Source: Lentzea guizhouensis
GTDB taxonomy: Bacteria > Actinomycetota > Actinomycetes > Mycobacteriales > Pseudonocardiaceae
Length of the DNA: 64,000 nucleotides
Assembly (NCBI RefSeq): GCF_001701025.1
Contig: NZ_CP016793.1
Span: 5,766,001 to 5,830,000 of the forward strand
Direction: 5' to 3'
Below are positions 8,075 through 16,631 of this stretch, piece by piece. Below the pieces are notes generated by a model that was not told the origin of the DNA, made no database searches, and saw only the letters and a program-made list of their open reading frames with translations. Every line of letters begins with the position of its first letter. Position 1 is the first letter of the stretch. The position numbers and the translations under genes are program-made.

Positions 8075-8102
8075 TGAACCGTTGCCGGATCGTGTCCGTA
8101 CT
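8075..8102 (+). promoter_or_regulatory. Candidate SigL-type ECF promoter
   Basis: TGAACC (8075-8080), a 16-base spacer, then CGTACT (8097-8102). It lies 33 bases before the lipoprotein ATG. This fits the mycobacterial SigL pattern (TGAACC, 16-18 bases, CGT), and the cognate-looking sigma gene is immediately divergent. Assignment to this sigma is inference. Confidence 0.5.
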
Positions 8103-8134
8103 CCTCGGTACCCGAGCCGAGAAAGGACCTGCCG

Positions 8135-8731
8135 ATGCGACGTGGTCAAGCCATCACCGCTCTGGCGGCACTGGCTGTCAGCCTCACCGCGTGTGGCAGC
8201 ACCCAGACCCCTCCCGGAGGGGCCGCGACGGGCGGCTTGCAGGCGAAACCCGCTGACCTGGGCGGTCACAACAACTACTTCATCGCGAACACCGAGCAGA
8301 TGGGGTGGTTCGTGATCGACGCACAGGGCCTGCCCATGTACCGCTACGACAAGGACGCCCCCAAGCCGTCCAAGTCGAACTGCGAGGGCGAGTGCGCGAA
8401 GGCCTGGAAGCCGGTGCTCGCGGACAAGACGCCGATGGCGACCGGTGTGGATCCGATCTCGATGGGCGTCCTGACCAGGCCCGACGGCACCAAGCAGCTC
8501 ACCATCCAGGGCTGGCCGCAGTACACGTTCGCCGAGGACAAGGTCGCCGGCGACATGAAGGGCCAGGGCAAGGGTGGCGTGTGGTGGGTCACCGCCCCGA
8601 ACGGCGCCAAGATCACCGGCGGGAAAGCGCAGAACAACAGCAAGAGCAGCAGTACGCCGAGCACGCCCCCCGGTTCGGGGGCGGCGCAGACGCCGCAGTC
8701 CGCGCCACCACCGGCAGCGCCCGGCTACTGA
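8135..8731 (+). CDS. Lipoprotein with secreted repeat domains (Lipoprotein_15-like)
   Basis: A 198-residue lipoprotein with signal peptide and lipobox LTAC (Cys20). Two copies of a heme- or redox-associated secreted repeat follow: one around GWFVIDAQGLPMYRYDKD, and a second ending QYTFAEDKVAGDMKGQGK and GGVWWVTAPNG. C-x3-C (NCEGECAKAW) lies between them. The C-terminus is a Ser/Pro/Ala-rich tail. Members of this family (PF03640-like) are exported and often sit beside ECF sigma genes or electron-transfer genes. It is the first gene behind the SigL-type promoter and is followed by two more envelope redox genes. Confidence 0.82.
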   Translation: MRRGQAITALAALAVSLTACGSTQTPPGGAATGGLQAKPADLGGHNNYFIANTEQMGWFVIDAQGLPMYRYDKDAPKPSKSNCEGECAKAWKPVLADKTPMATGVDPISMGVLTRPDGTKQLTIQGWPQYTFAEDKVAGDMKGQGKGGVWWVTAPNGAKITGGKAQNNSKSSSTPSTPPGSGAAQTPQSAPPPAAPGY

Positions 8732-8798
8732 GCCCACTGCTCGCCTGTACTCATCGACCCCCTATCGACTTCCTTTGGACAACGAGGACAACAAGACG

Positions 8799-9509
8799 AT
8801 GACCAGAGCCCTCGCCACCGTCTTTGCGATGTTGTTCCTCTTCTCCGGCCTGACCGCCACGGCTGCCGCGCAGCCCGCGGACACCGGGGGAGTGATGGAC
8901 ACCCCGTCAGGGCCGCTGACCGCGAACGACCGCGAACTGCTCAACAGGGTGCGCCTCGCAGGCCTGTGGGAGATGCCCATGGGCGAGCTCACGGCCACCA
9001 AGGCGTCGAACGAGCGGGTCAAGCAGATCGGTAAGATGATCATGCTCGACCACATGATGCTGGACGCGCTGACGAAGAAGACGGCCGCCGGGTTCGGGCT
9101 GACCACGCCCGACGTGCCGAACCCGACGCAGCAGTCGTGGATGGAAGAGATCGACGCGCTCGAAGGTGACGCGTTCGACCAAGCGTTCGTCGCCCGGTTG
9201 CGTGCCGCGCACGGCCAGATCTTCCCCTTCATCGCGAAGGTCCGCTCAGGAACGCGCAACGACGTGATCCGCGGGTTCGCGCAGGCAGGCATCGACGTCG
9301 TGATGAAGCACATGACGTTGCTGGAGAGCACCGGCCTCGCGGGCGACGCGTCGTTCGCGGAGCCCCAGCCCGCCGGCGGCATCATCAACGCGACCCTGGC
9401 CTCGAACGAGGGGCCGAACATGTGGGTGATCCTCACGGTCACCGCCGCGGGAGTGGTCCTGACGGTCCTCCTGCTCCGAGTTCTCCGCCCGCGACGACCG
9501 GTGCGGTGA
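8799..9509 (+). CDS. DUF4142-family exported protein with C-terminal membrane anchor
   Basis: A 236-residue protein with a signal peptide, a ferritin-like four-helix DUF4142 domain (LLNRVRLAGLWEMPMGE; VKQIGKMIMLDHMMLD; VVMKHMTLLESTG) and a single C-terminal helix (MWVILTVTAAGVVLTVLLLRV) ending in a basic stop-transfer (RPRRPVR). It should face the cell exterior. Family function is not settled. It lies 67 bases after the lipoprotein, probably in the same transcript, and is followed by a strong hairpin. Confidence 0.8.
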   Translation: MTRALATVFAMLFLFSGLTATAAAQPADTGGVMDTPSGPLTANDRELLNRVRLAGLWEMPMGELTATKASNERVKQIGKMIMLDHMMLDALTKKTAAGFGLTTPDVPNPTQQSWMEEIDALEGDAFDQAFVARLRAAHGQIFPFIAKVRSGTRNDVIRGFAQAGIDVVMKHMTLLESTGLAGDASFAEPQPAGGIINATLASNEGPNMWVILTVTAAGVVLTVLLLRVLRPRRPVR

Positions 9510-9588
9510 GTCTGCAAGACCCCGATCTGCACACGGAATCGGAGGTGGTGTCCCAAGGTCAGAGGCACTCCAACGCGGACCTGTTCCC

Positions 9589-9638
9589 ACCCGCCCGGCC
9601 CTGATGTGTCCACTCCTGCACGACAGGACCGGGCGGGT
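9589..9638. terminator. Long hairpin between the DUF4142 and ferric-reductase-like genes
   Basis: Fifteen-base arms (9589-9603 and 9624-9638; ACCCGCCCGG pairs with CCGGGCGGGT) with one mismatch enclose a 20-base loop. It lies 80 bases after the DUF4142 stop. It may end or attenuate the transcript before the redox pair. Confidence 0.6.
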
Positions 9639-9678
9639 TCCCGCGAGAGTTCAACCGTACGGAGCTCGTTCGGAGGAA

Positions 9679-10512
9679 GTGTTGTTGTCCAGCCAGATCC
9701 CGCTCCTGGTGGCCCAGGCGTCCGAGTTCGACTCGGGCCTGAAGAAGATGGCCCAGATCTCCGCCAGGCTGGCTTACGTCTTCATGTGCGCGACCTTGTC
9801 CTGGGGCGTGCTCATCGCGACGGGGTGGGCCGAGAAGCTCACCGGTCGTGAAGGACTGAAGAACGGGCACATGGTGCTCGCGTCGCTCGCGATCGCGTTC
9901 GGTGCGGTGCACGCCTTTGCGTTCACGTTGCTGCAGAACGGAACGTTCAGCTACATCAAGCTGGTCCTGCCCTTCGTCGACGGCGGCCTGTTCCGGCACG
10001 CCCTCGGCATCCTCGGGCTCGAGGTCATGATCGCGATCGCCGTCCTGGCGTCGATGCGGCACAAAGTCTTCTACCGCAAGTGGTTGCGGTTCCACCAAAC
10101 GGCGTACATCGCGGTGACGATCACCGTGGTGCACTCCTGGTTCGGCGCCATCGCGAACGGCAACCTGTCCGTTCTCTGGCTCGCCGGCCTCACCGTCCTC
10201 GTCCCGACCGCGACGCTGGCCCTGGCGCGGTTCCTGCCGCCGGAGATGCTGATGCGCATCGGCATGCTCGAAGCCGAACGCGGCAAGGAGCCCGGCGTCG
10301 GCGAGGGCGACGCGATGGACGTCAGCGTCAACAACGAGAAGTGCCACCGCTACGGCACCTGCCAGGCGGAGGCCCCGGACGTCTTCCAGCTGATCGAGGA
10401 CAACCGCCTGACCTACAACCGCCGCCCGCCGGAAGAGCACTTCGCTCAGGCCAGGGCGGCACAGCGCGCGTGCCCGATGCGCGCGATCGAGATCAGGGAG
10501 CGAGTGAAGTGA
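9679..10512 (+). CDS. Ferric-reductase-like membrane cytochrome fused to a ferredoxin
   Basis: A protein of about 277 residues. The N-terminal part is a multi-helix membrane domain with two His pairs (His64/His78 and His139/His152 from the GTG), spaced like bis-His heme ligands of the ferric-reductase superfamily. The C-terminal 70 residues are a small ferredoxin: CHRYGTCQAEAPDVF and a late ACPMRAI, the three-cysteine pattern of P450-type 3Fe-4S ferredoxins. The start is GTG 9679 or one of the two following TTG codons; GGAGG at 9672 spaces best to TTG 9685. The stop overlaps the next gene's GTG, so electrons probably flow from that FAD reductase through the ferredoxin to heme. Confidence 0.8.
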   Translation: MLLSSQIPLLVAQASEFDSGLKKMAQISARLAYVFMCATLSWGVLIATGWAEKLTGREGLKNGHMVLASLAIAFGAVHAFAFTLLQNGTFSYIKLVLPFVDGGLFRHALGILGLEVMIAIAVLASMRHKVFYRKWLRFHQTAYIAVTITVVHSWFGAIANGNLSVLWLAGLTVLVPTATLALARFLPPEMLMRIGMLEAERGKEPGVGEGDAMDVSVNNEKCHRYGTCQAEAPDVFQLIEDNRLTYNRRPPEEHFAQARAAQRACPMRAIEIRERVK

Positions 10513-11882
10513 GCGAACGGATCGTGGTCGTCGGCGGCGGACTCGGAGGAGTCCGTTCCGCGGAACGGCTGCGGGAGATGGGCTTCGACGGGCAGATCAC
10601 CATCCTGTCCGCCGAGAGGCACCTCCCGTACCACCGGCCGTGCCTGTCCAAGCAGATCATCACCGGTGAGTGGCACCCCGACGACTCGCTGCTGTCGTTC
10701 TCCGGAGACCTCGACGCCGAGTGGCGGCTGAACTCCCCGGCGCTGCACCTGGACCCGAAGACGCAGTCCGTCTGGGTGCCCGGCGGTGAGGAGATCAAGT
10801 ACGACGGCATGATCATCGCCACCGGCGTCGACGCCCGCGCGATGGGCGGGGCGCCGCGCCACGACCCGCGGGTGCACGTGCTGCGGACGTTGGACGACGC
10901 GGTCGCGATCCGCAAGAACATCCGCCAGTCGCAGGGCCTAGTCGCCGTCATCGGCGGTGGGTTCATCGGCTGCGAGCTCGCCTGTTCGGTCCGTCACATG
11001 GGCCGCGACGTCGCCCTGATCGTCCGGTCGCCCGCCCTGCTCGGCGGCGTGGTCGGTGACGACATCGGCAAGAAGATCACCGAGGCGCACGTCGAGCACG
11101 GCGTCCGCCTGGCGACCGGTGTCGGCATCAAGCACTGGGTGCGCCAGCCCGGCGGCATCGGCATTCATCTGAGCGACGGTCAGGTGTTCTTCGCCTCGTG
11201 CGTCGTCCTCGCCGTCGGCGCCTCACCGGCGGTCGACTGGCTGCGCGGCTCCGGCCTGGTGATCGAGGACGGCGTCCTGTGCGACGCCACCAACCACGTG
11301 GTCGGCGCCGAGAACATCGTCGCGTGCGGCGACGTGGCCCGGTGGCCGAACCTGCGCTTCAACGGCGTGGTCCGCCGCGTCGAACACTGGCTCAACGCGG
11401 TCGAGGGAGGCCGCGCGGCAGCCGAGAACCTGCTGGTGGGCCGCTCGCACGCCAAGCCGTACACCCCGGTCCCGCGGTTCTGGACCGAGCAGTACGGCAT
11501 GCGCGTGCAGGGCGCCGGCCTCCCCGTCCTCGGCACCGACACCACCGACGTCAACGGCCTGACCGGCTTCATCGCCGACGGCAAGCTCGTCGGCATCGTC
11601 GGCCTCGAACAGCCCGGCAAGATCATCACCGAGACCCCGGAGCTCTTCCGGCAGAACACGGTGGACACGAACCGTCCGGTGTGGACCCAGCCAGCCGCTG
11701 AAGAAACCCCGGCCCCTCTGCCCACCACCCAGATCCCGGTTCCCGAACCGGTCGCCGCCCGCGGCGGACCATCAGTTCCCCCGTCCGTCTCGTCGTCGAT
11801 GTCCCCGCCATTGCAGCGGCGGAGGCATTCACGCTCGAGGCCGGAGATGGTGCGCTCGGGCGGAGGACGCGCGAGGCCATGA
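10509..11882 (+). CDS. FAD-dependent NAD(P)H:ferredoxin reductase-type oxidoreductase
   Basis: A 457-residue flavoprotein of the rubredoxin/ferredoxin reductase family. The N-terminal FAD-binding motif is VVVGGGLGGVRSAERL, the NAD(P)-binding motif is VAVIGGGFIGCELA, and the second FAD motif is IVACGDVARWPN. It should accept NAD(P)H electrons and pass them to the ferredoxin-cytochrome fusion just upstream, whose stop it overlaps (GTGA). The last 65 residues (Pro/Ser/Arg-rich after NRPVWTQP) look like an unfolded tail or read-through. About 215 bases after the stop hold no visible gene. Confidence 0.85.
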   Translation: MSERIVVVGGGLGGVRSAERLREMGFDGQITILSAERHLPYHRPCLSKQIITGEWHPDDSLLSFSGDLDAEWRLNSPALHLDPKTQSVWVPGGEEIKYDGMIIATGVDARAMGGAPRHDPRVHVLRTLDDAVAIRKNIRQSQGLVAVIGGGFIGCELACSVRHMGRDVALIVRSPALLGGVVGDDIGKKITEAHVEHGVRLATGVGIKHWVRQPGGIGIHLSDGQVFFASCVVLAVGASPAVDWLRGSGLVIEDGVLCDATNHVVGAENIVACGDVARWPNLRFNGVVRRVEHWLNAVEGGRAAAENLLVGRSHAKPYTPVPRFWTEQYGMRVQGAGLPVLGTDTTDVNGLTGFIADGKLVGIVGLEQPGKIITETPELFRQNTVDTNRPVWTQPAAEETPAPLPTTQIPVPEPVAARGGPSVPPSVSSSMSPPLQRRRHSRSRPEMVRSGGGRARP

Positions 11883-12098
11883 TCTTGAGGTCGGCCCACC
11901 GGTACAGGGCAAGCGCGACGAGCGACTCCGACGCGCCGCGCGGCCAGGTGGCGGACCAGACGCCCGCGGCGTGCGCTCGTCTCGCGCCGGTGGGCCGACC
12001 TCATCCTCGTGCGTCACCAACGGTGTGGCGGCTCGGTGGGCTCCCGGGCCGCCACACCGGCCTGTGCGGATTGCGTGACGGCCGCAGGCACTCAGTCG

Positions 12099-13589
12099 TC
12101 AGCCGGGCGTGATGGAGATCCTGACGGTCCTGTTCTTCTGGGCCAGGCCGGGGATGACGTTCCCGTTGGCGTCGATGTCGTTCACGTACTCGGGGAAGTC
12201 GCTGCCGACCCCGTTGATCGTCAACCGCTCGCGCTCGATGCCCGAAGAGACCAGGATGTCGCCGATCGTCCGCGCGCGAGCTCGCGACAGTTGGATCCGG
12301 GTGTCCTTGGGGCCGCTGCCGGACGTGGTTCCCGTGACCGTGATCCGGCTTGCCGGGTCGGCCTGCGCCGCGTCGACGACCTGACGCAGTGCGCGGCGGG
12401 TGGCCTCGCTGTCGACCAGCGTCGCGGTGTCCGGTGTGAACGTCGCCTCGCCGCCCAGCGCCAGCACGAAGCTGTCCTCGCTCGGGGAGCTCAGTGGCGG
12501 GCCGGGTACCGGCACCGTGCGGACCCTCGGCAGCCCGTCGGGCGGGTTGCCCAGGCTGACCTGGTCCACCGCCAAGACGCAGGAAGCACCGCTCGCCGTG
12601 GCGATGGCCTTCCACAGCTCGGTCAGATGCCGGCGCTGGGCCGGTCGCAGCTTCTCCTGGGGCGGCGCGACCTCGCCGATCCCGACGAACACGACCGCCT
12701 TGCCGGTGAGGTCGGGCAGGTGTCCCTTGTCGCGGAGGCTTTGCACCAACTCGGGGATCTCGACGTCGATCGTGGTGTTCTGGTCGAAACTCACCGCCCC
12801 GGTGGTGGACAGGCCGGAGTCGACCAGGACGACCAGACCGCCGCGGCCGGAGCCGGAGCCGTTGGCGCGCGCGGCCGTGTCCAGCGCCGCGAGGACGTCG
12901 GCCTCCGGCTGTTCAGCGCGGACCTCCGCCGCCTTCTGCGCGAACTCGCGACCGGTCTGACCGTAGCGCAGGCCAGGGTCACCGGCCTTGGCGCGGTGCT
13001 CTGCCACCAGCTTCGGATAGCCGTCGAGCACCACGGCGCTGATCGGTCCGGGGAACCGGACGTCGAGCGCGGGCTTCAGGAACGTCTCCAGCGTCTCGTT
13101 CCGGACGAGTTTCGGGCTGTTCTGCCGATTCGACATCGCCAGGGTCACGGCGTTCGTGTCGCCGCCGCAGGACTTGGAGGACGCGCCGCCGTCCTGGCTG
13201 TCGATCAGCGACGCGAGGAGCGCGATGATCCCTGCGAGTGCGATGAACGCCCCGGCGCCTACGGGCAACATGCTCGCGGACGAGCGAAGTCCCGAGGTGT
13301 GTTTCGTGCCGGGGGCTTGCACGTGCGTTCCGTCTTCGGTCGCCGGTTCGTCGTCAACCGCCGGTTCGTCCTCTGCGAGAGGTTCGGTGGCGGTTGGTCG
13401 CCGGGCTCGGGCTGGTCGGTTCCGCCGCTTCTCACTGAGGCTGACGAGCACCGCGACAACACCGCAAGCAGCGCCGATGCCGCTGGACAGCTTGTCAGCG
13501 TTTTCCAGCCCAAGTGCGTAGAACAGCACCACGAAGCCCACGCCCACGAGCACGCTGACAAGCGCCCACCTGAAACCTGACGTTCTCAC
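12099..13589 (-). CDS. Membrane protein with OmpA-like C-terminal domain
   Basis: A 496-residue protein. Residues 1-50 hold two hydrophobic helices, followed by a cytoplasmic acidic/basic linker, a third helix (AGAFIALAGIIALLASLID) and a large extracytoplasmic part. The middle resembles a von Willebrand-like segment (GLVVLVDSGLSTTG; GKAVVFVGIGEV). The last 115 residues are OmpA/MotB-like peptidoglycan-binding (LSRARARTIGDILVSSGIE). It probably anchors to the wall. GTG 13589 has GGAGA upstream. Partners unknown. Confidence 0.8.
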   Translation of the reverse strand: MRTSGFRWALVSVLVGVGFVVLFYALGLENADKLSSGIGAACGVVAVLVSLSEKRRNRPARARRPTATEPLAEDEPAVDDEPATEDGTHVQAPGTKHTSGLRSSASMLPVGAGAFIALAGIIALLASLIDSQDGGASSKSCGGDTNAVTLAMSNRQNSPKLVRNETLETFLKPALDVRFPGPISAVVLDGYPKLVAEHRAKAGDPGLRYGQTGREFAQKAAEVRAEQPEADVLAALDTAARANGSGSGRGGLVVLVDSGLSTTGAVSFDQNTTIDVEIPELVQSLRDKGHLPDLTGKAVVFVGIGEVAPPQEKLRPAQRRHLTELWKAIATASGASCVLAVDQVSLGNPPDGLPRVRTVPVPGPPLSSPSEDSFVLALGGEATFTPDTATLVDSEATRRALRQVVDAAQADPASRITVTGTTSGSGPKDTRIQLSRARARTIGDILVSSGIERERLTINGVGSDFPEYVNDIDANGNVIPGLAQKNRTVRISITPG

Positions 13590-13654
13590 CGAGATGTCTC
13601 TCCGCCGATCTCCAACGACGTGTGTCTATCGCCGGAGGGCACCTCGATGTTCCG

Positions 13655-14092
13655 TTACAACACCGTGGTCCAGTAGTCCCAGAACGAAGCCAGCACCGCT
13701 GCCGCAACCCCCAAGCGCCACACCGTCAGCACAGCCCTTGTGATATCGGCGCAGCACCTCCGACTATCACCGCCAGACTCTGGTGCATCAGCCGGTGCAC
13801 GAAGGCGACGCCCGACGTCGCCCTCTGCGAAGCCCGCGACGCCCGGCAGCGGGTCGGGAAGCCGAACAGCTCGGCCTGCGGGGAGCCGCAGCTCAGGACC
13901 TGGTTGATGCTGCACGTCGGCACACAAGCCGAGTCGCGCAGCAGGGCGGTCTTCTCGATGGTCAGGACGAGAGAGGAGGCGAGGCCCGGGAGGCAGTCTG
14001 CCACCAGGACGAAGGCGATCTCCGGGCGAGTGCCTCTTCGACGGCGGACTCAGCGGCGGCATCGGCCTGAAGCCGCGGGCGACCTCGCACAC
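13655..14092 (-). pseudogene. Decayed vitamin K epoxide reductase (VKOR) gene
   Basis: Pieces of a VKOR-family membrane protein are spread over at least two frames. One frame has LVLTIEKTALL, then TCSINQVLSCGSPQAELFGF (close to the family's CSxNxxLSCGxVxxSxQAxxFGF active-site region, but missing three residues), then VAFVHRLMHQSL. Another frame supplies LPGVAGF and the C-terminal WRLGVAAAVLASFWDYW. The four-helix core is shortened and the redox Cys pair near the end (normally CPYC) reads ISQGLC. Intact VKOR proteins reoxidise DsbA-like partners. This copy cannot, because frame breaks and an internal deletion go beyond a single error. Confidence 0.7.
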
Positions 14093-14158
14093 GAGACCGC
14101 CCGCGCCGCGGGCAGGAGACCGCGAGGGTCGTGCACGCCCGCGTGGACCCGCCGCGGC

Positions 14159-15478
14159 TCAGCTGAGCAGCTCGTGCGCCGACGTCGTCGGACTGCCCAG
14201 GTCGATCGGCAACGACTGCAGGCCGTAGACGATGGAGAGCTTGCGGAACGACAGCGCGCCCGGCTCGATCGCCAGCCGCATCTGCGGGAACCGCCGCGCC
14301 AGCGCCGGGTAGGCGATCCGCAGCTCCATCTTCGCGAGCTCCGCGCCGATGCAGCGGTGGGCGCCGTAGCCGAACGCCAGGTGCTGACCGGCCGCGCGCT
14401 CCGGGCAGATGCGGTTCGGGTCGGAGTACACCTCGGTGTCGCGGTTCGCCTGGGAGAGCGAGCACACCACGATGTCACCGGCGCGCACCCGCGTGCCGGC
14501 CACGTCGACGTCGCGGCGGGCGACGCGCGGGAACGCGACCTGTACGACCGTGTGGTGCCGCAGCAGCTCGTCGACCAGCGAGTTCACCGCCTTGTCGTCG
14601 CCGTGGACCTGGGCCATCAGGGCCTGGTCGCGCAGCAGTGCGAGCGTGCCGAGCGAGATCATGCTGGCCGTGGTCTCGAAGCCGCCGGTGAGCAGGCCGT
14701 CGGCGAGTCCGGCGAGCTCGTCGTCGTCGAGGTCGTCGCCGTGCTTGCGGATCAGCTCGCCGAGCAGGCCGTCGCTCGGGTTGGAGCGCTGCGCCCGCAC
14801 CAGCTCGCGGAAGTAGACGATCGACTCCGACACCGCCGACAACGACGCGGTGGCCGCGCCGGCCAGGTCGAAGCGGGCCACGCTGCGGCGCTGGAACTCC
14901 TCGCGCTCGCTCAGCGGCACGCCGAGCAGCTCGCAGATCGTCAGCGCGGGCACCGGCAGCGCGAAGTCCTCGACCAGGTCGACCGGTCCGTCCTTCATCG
15001 ACATGAGGTCGAGCTGGTCGTTCACGATCGCCTCGATCCGCGGCACCAGCCGGGACAGCCGGCGCATGGTGAACTCCGGCGTCAGCACCTTGCGCAGCCG
15101 GGTGTGCTCCGGCGGGTCGCTGAACCCCAGCCCGCCCGGTGCCTCGTCGGCGAACAGGCCCAGCTCCTTGAGGTGGCCGAAGTCGTTGCTGAACGCCTCG
15201 ACGTCGACGAGCACCTGCTTGGAGGCTTCGTGGCCGGTCACGAGCCAGACCGGCACGGGCAGTGGCAGCTTGGTCACCGGGCCGTGCGCGTGCATCCGCG
15301 CAAGCTCTGGCACGGGGTCCAAACCGTTGCGGCGCAGCGGGGCCAGCACGCGCGAGGGCACGAACCAGGACGACTCGAGGTCGAAACCGGTTCGGCTCAG
15401 GCGCGCGAGCAGGCGCCGTCCCATCCACTCGGTCAGTCGCGAGCGCACGTCGGTGCCCGACCGCAGCATCAGCTTCAT
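14159..15478 (-). CDS. Cytochrome P450
   Basis: A 439-residue soluble bacterial P450. Seen: I-helix GGFETT (the acid-alcohol pair position reads E-T), an ExxR motif ELLR, and the heme-Cys loop FGYGAHRCIGAELAK. Substrate unknown. It lies 110 bases downstream of a ketoacyl-ACP synthase III gene in the same direction, with an inverted repeat between them. The substrate may therefore be an acyl chain or ketide made by that enzyme (inference). No dedicated ferredoxin is adjacent; the ferredoxin system at 9.7-11.9 kb is separate. Confidence 0.9.
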   Translation of the reverse strand: MKLMLRSGTDVRSRLTEWMGRRLLARLSRTGFDLESSWFVPSRVLAPLRRNGLDPVPELARMHAHGPVTKLPLPVPVWLVTGHEASKQVLVDVEAFSNDFGHLKELGLFADEAPGGLGFSDPPEHTRLRKVLTPEFTMRRLSRLVPRIEAIVNDQLDLMSMKDGPVDLVEDFALPVPALTICELLGVPLSEREEFQRRSVARFDLAGAATASLSAVSESIVYFRELVRAQRSNPSDGLLGELIRKHGDDLDDDELAGLADGLLTGGFETTASMISLGTLALLRDQALMAQVHGDDKAVNSLVDELLRHHTVVQVAFPRVARRDVDVAGTRVRAGDIVVCSLSQANRDTEVYSDPNRICPERAAGQHLAFGYGAHRCIGAELAKMELRIAYPALARRFPQMRLAIEPGALSFRKLSIVYGLQSLPIDLGSPTTSAHELLS

Positions 15479-15553
15479 GAGACGGGTTTCCCTTCAGCGG
15501 CAAGGGGCTTAGGGAACGGACAATAGCGACAGCGCCGCGCGGATGTCGTCATA

Positions 15554-15593
15554 CCTGAGATCTAGTACCCAGGTAGGTAAGACAGATCTCAGG
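15554..15593. promoter_or_regulatory. 10-bp inverted repeat between KAS III and P450 genes
   Basis: CCTGAGATCT (15554-15563) and AGATCTCAGG (15584-15593) are perfect inverses, 20 bases apart. The right arm overlaps the KAS III stop. It could be a weak terminator for KAS III or an operator for the P450 gene. The spacer (with TAGTACCCAGGTAGGTAAG) is AT-richer than its surroundings, which favours a promoter. Confidence 0.45.
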
Positions 15594-16530
15594 GAGCGGT
15601 GACGACCTGGCCCGCCCAGGACAGTCCGCCGCCGAACGCGAAGAGCAACACCGGTGCACCGGACGGTAGTTCGCCGCGTTCCGCCATTTTGGACAAAGCG
15701 AGCGGAACGGATGCCGCCGAGGTGTTGCCGGAGACGACCACGTCCTTGGCGATCACCACATCATCCCGCAGGCTGAGCTTGCGGGTCAGCGCCTCGATGA
15801 TGCGCAGGTTGGCCTGGTGGGTGACGACGGCGGCGAGGTCGGTGGTGGCGATGCCGGCCCGCTCGCAGGCCTGCGCGGCGATAGCGGGCAGTTCGCTCGT
15901 TGCCCAGCGGAACACAGCCTGGCCCTCCTGGGCGAACTTCGGCTGCCACTCGTCGACGAGCCGCACGGCGTTGCTCCGGGTGGGGTCCGACCCCCAGACG
16001 ACCGGGCCGACCGCCGCGTCGTCCGAGGCGCTGATCACAGCGGCACCGGCGCCGTCGCCGAGCAGGATGCACGAGCTGCGGTCGGTCCAGTCGACCAGGT
16101 CGGACATCTTCTCGGCGCCGATGACCAGCGCGTGCTTCGCGGCACCGGCGCGGATCGTGTGGTCGGCGGTGGCGAGCGCGGTGCAGAAGCCGGCGCACGC
16201 GTTGTTGAGGTCGAACACGACGGCGGCGGGGATGCCGAGCCGTGCGGCGACCTGGGCGGCGGTCGACGGGCTGCGGTCGATTGCGGAACACGTGGCGACG
16301 ATCACCTGGCCGATCTCACCGGCCGGGACGCCGGACGCCGCGAGCGCCTTGGCCGCGGCGGCGGCCGCCATGTCCGCCACGGACTCGTCGTCGGCGATCC
16401 GGCGCGTGGCGATGCCGGTGCGCTGCAGGATCCACGCGTCGTTCGTGTCGACCATCTGCTCCAGGTCGGCGTTGCTCAGCACCCGTTCGGGCTGGTGATG
16501 GCCGAACGCGACAACACGGGATCCGGACAA
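15589..16530 (-). CDS. 3-oxoacyl-ACP synthase III family (FabH/KAS III-like)
   Basis: A 313-residue thiolase-fold condensing enzyme. The catalytic triad is visible: Cys in NNACAGFC, His in VTHQANLRI and Asn in SGNTSAASVP. The Cys is followed by AGF as in FabH, so it probably condenses an acyl-CoA starter with malonyl-ACP, or acts as an acyl transferase in secondary metabolism. No ACP or KAS II gene is nearby, which argues against a housekeeping role. It is divergent from a TetR gene with a palindromic operator between them, and a P450 follows. Confidence 0.88.
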   Translation of the reverse strand: MSGSRVVAFGHHQPERVLSNADLEQMVDTNDAWILQRTGIATRRIADDESVADMAAAAAAKALAASGVPAGEIGQVIVATCSAIDRSPSTAAQVAARLGIPAAVVFDLNNACAGFCTALATADHTIRAGAAKHALVIGAEKMSDLVDWTDRSSCILLGDGAGAAVISASDDAAVGPVVWGSDPTRSNAVRLVDEWQPKFAQEGQAVFRWATSELPAIAAQACERAGIATTDLAAVVTHQANLRIIEALTRKLSLRDDVVIAKDVVVSGNTSAASVPLALSKMAERGELPSGAPVLLFAFGGGLSWAGQVVTAP

Positions 16531-16567
16531 GGTCTGCTCCTTCAGCCAGGCGGGTCGCCGGGGAATA

Positions 16568-16591
16568 TAGCAACCGATCGGTCGGTAGCTA
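16568..16591. promoter_or_regulatory. Candidate TetR operator between KAS III and tetR genes
   Basis: A 24-base imperfect palindrome (TAGC at 16568 pairs with GCTA at 16588; core ACCGATCGGT at 16573-16582). It lies in the 101-base divergent gap between the KAS III gene and the TetR gene, where a repressor controlling both directions would bind. Confidence 0.6.
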
Positions 16592-16631
16592 AAGGGTCTG
16601 TGATCACGTCGGCCGCGGCTATCATCACGGC

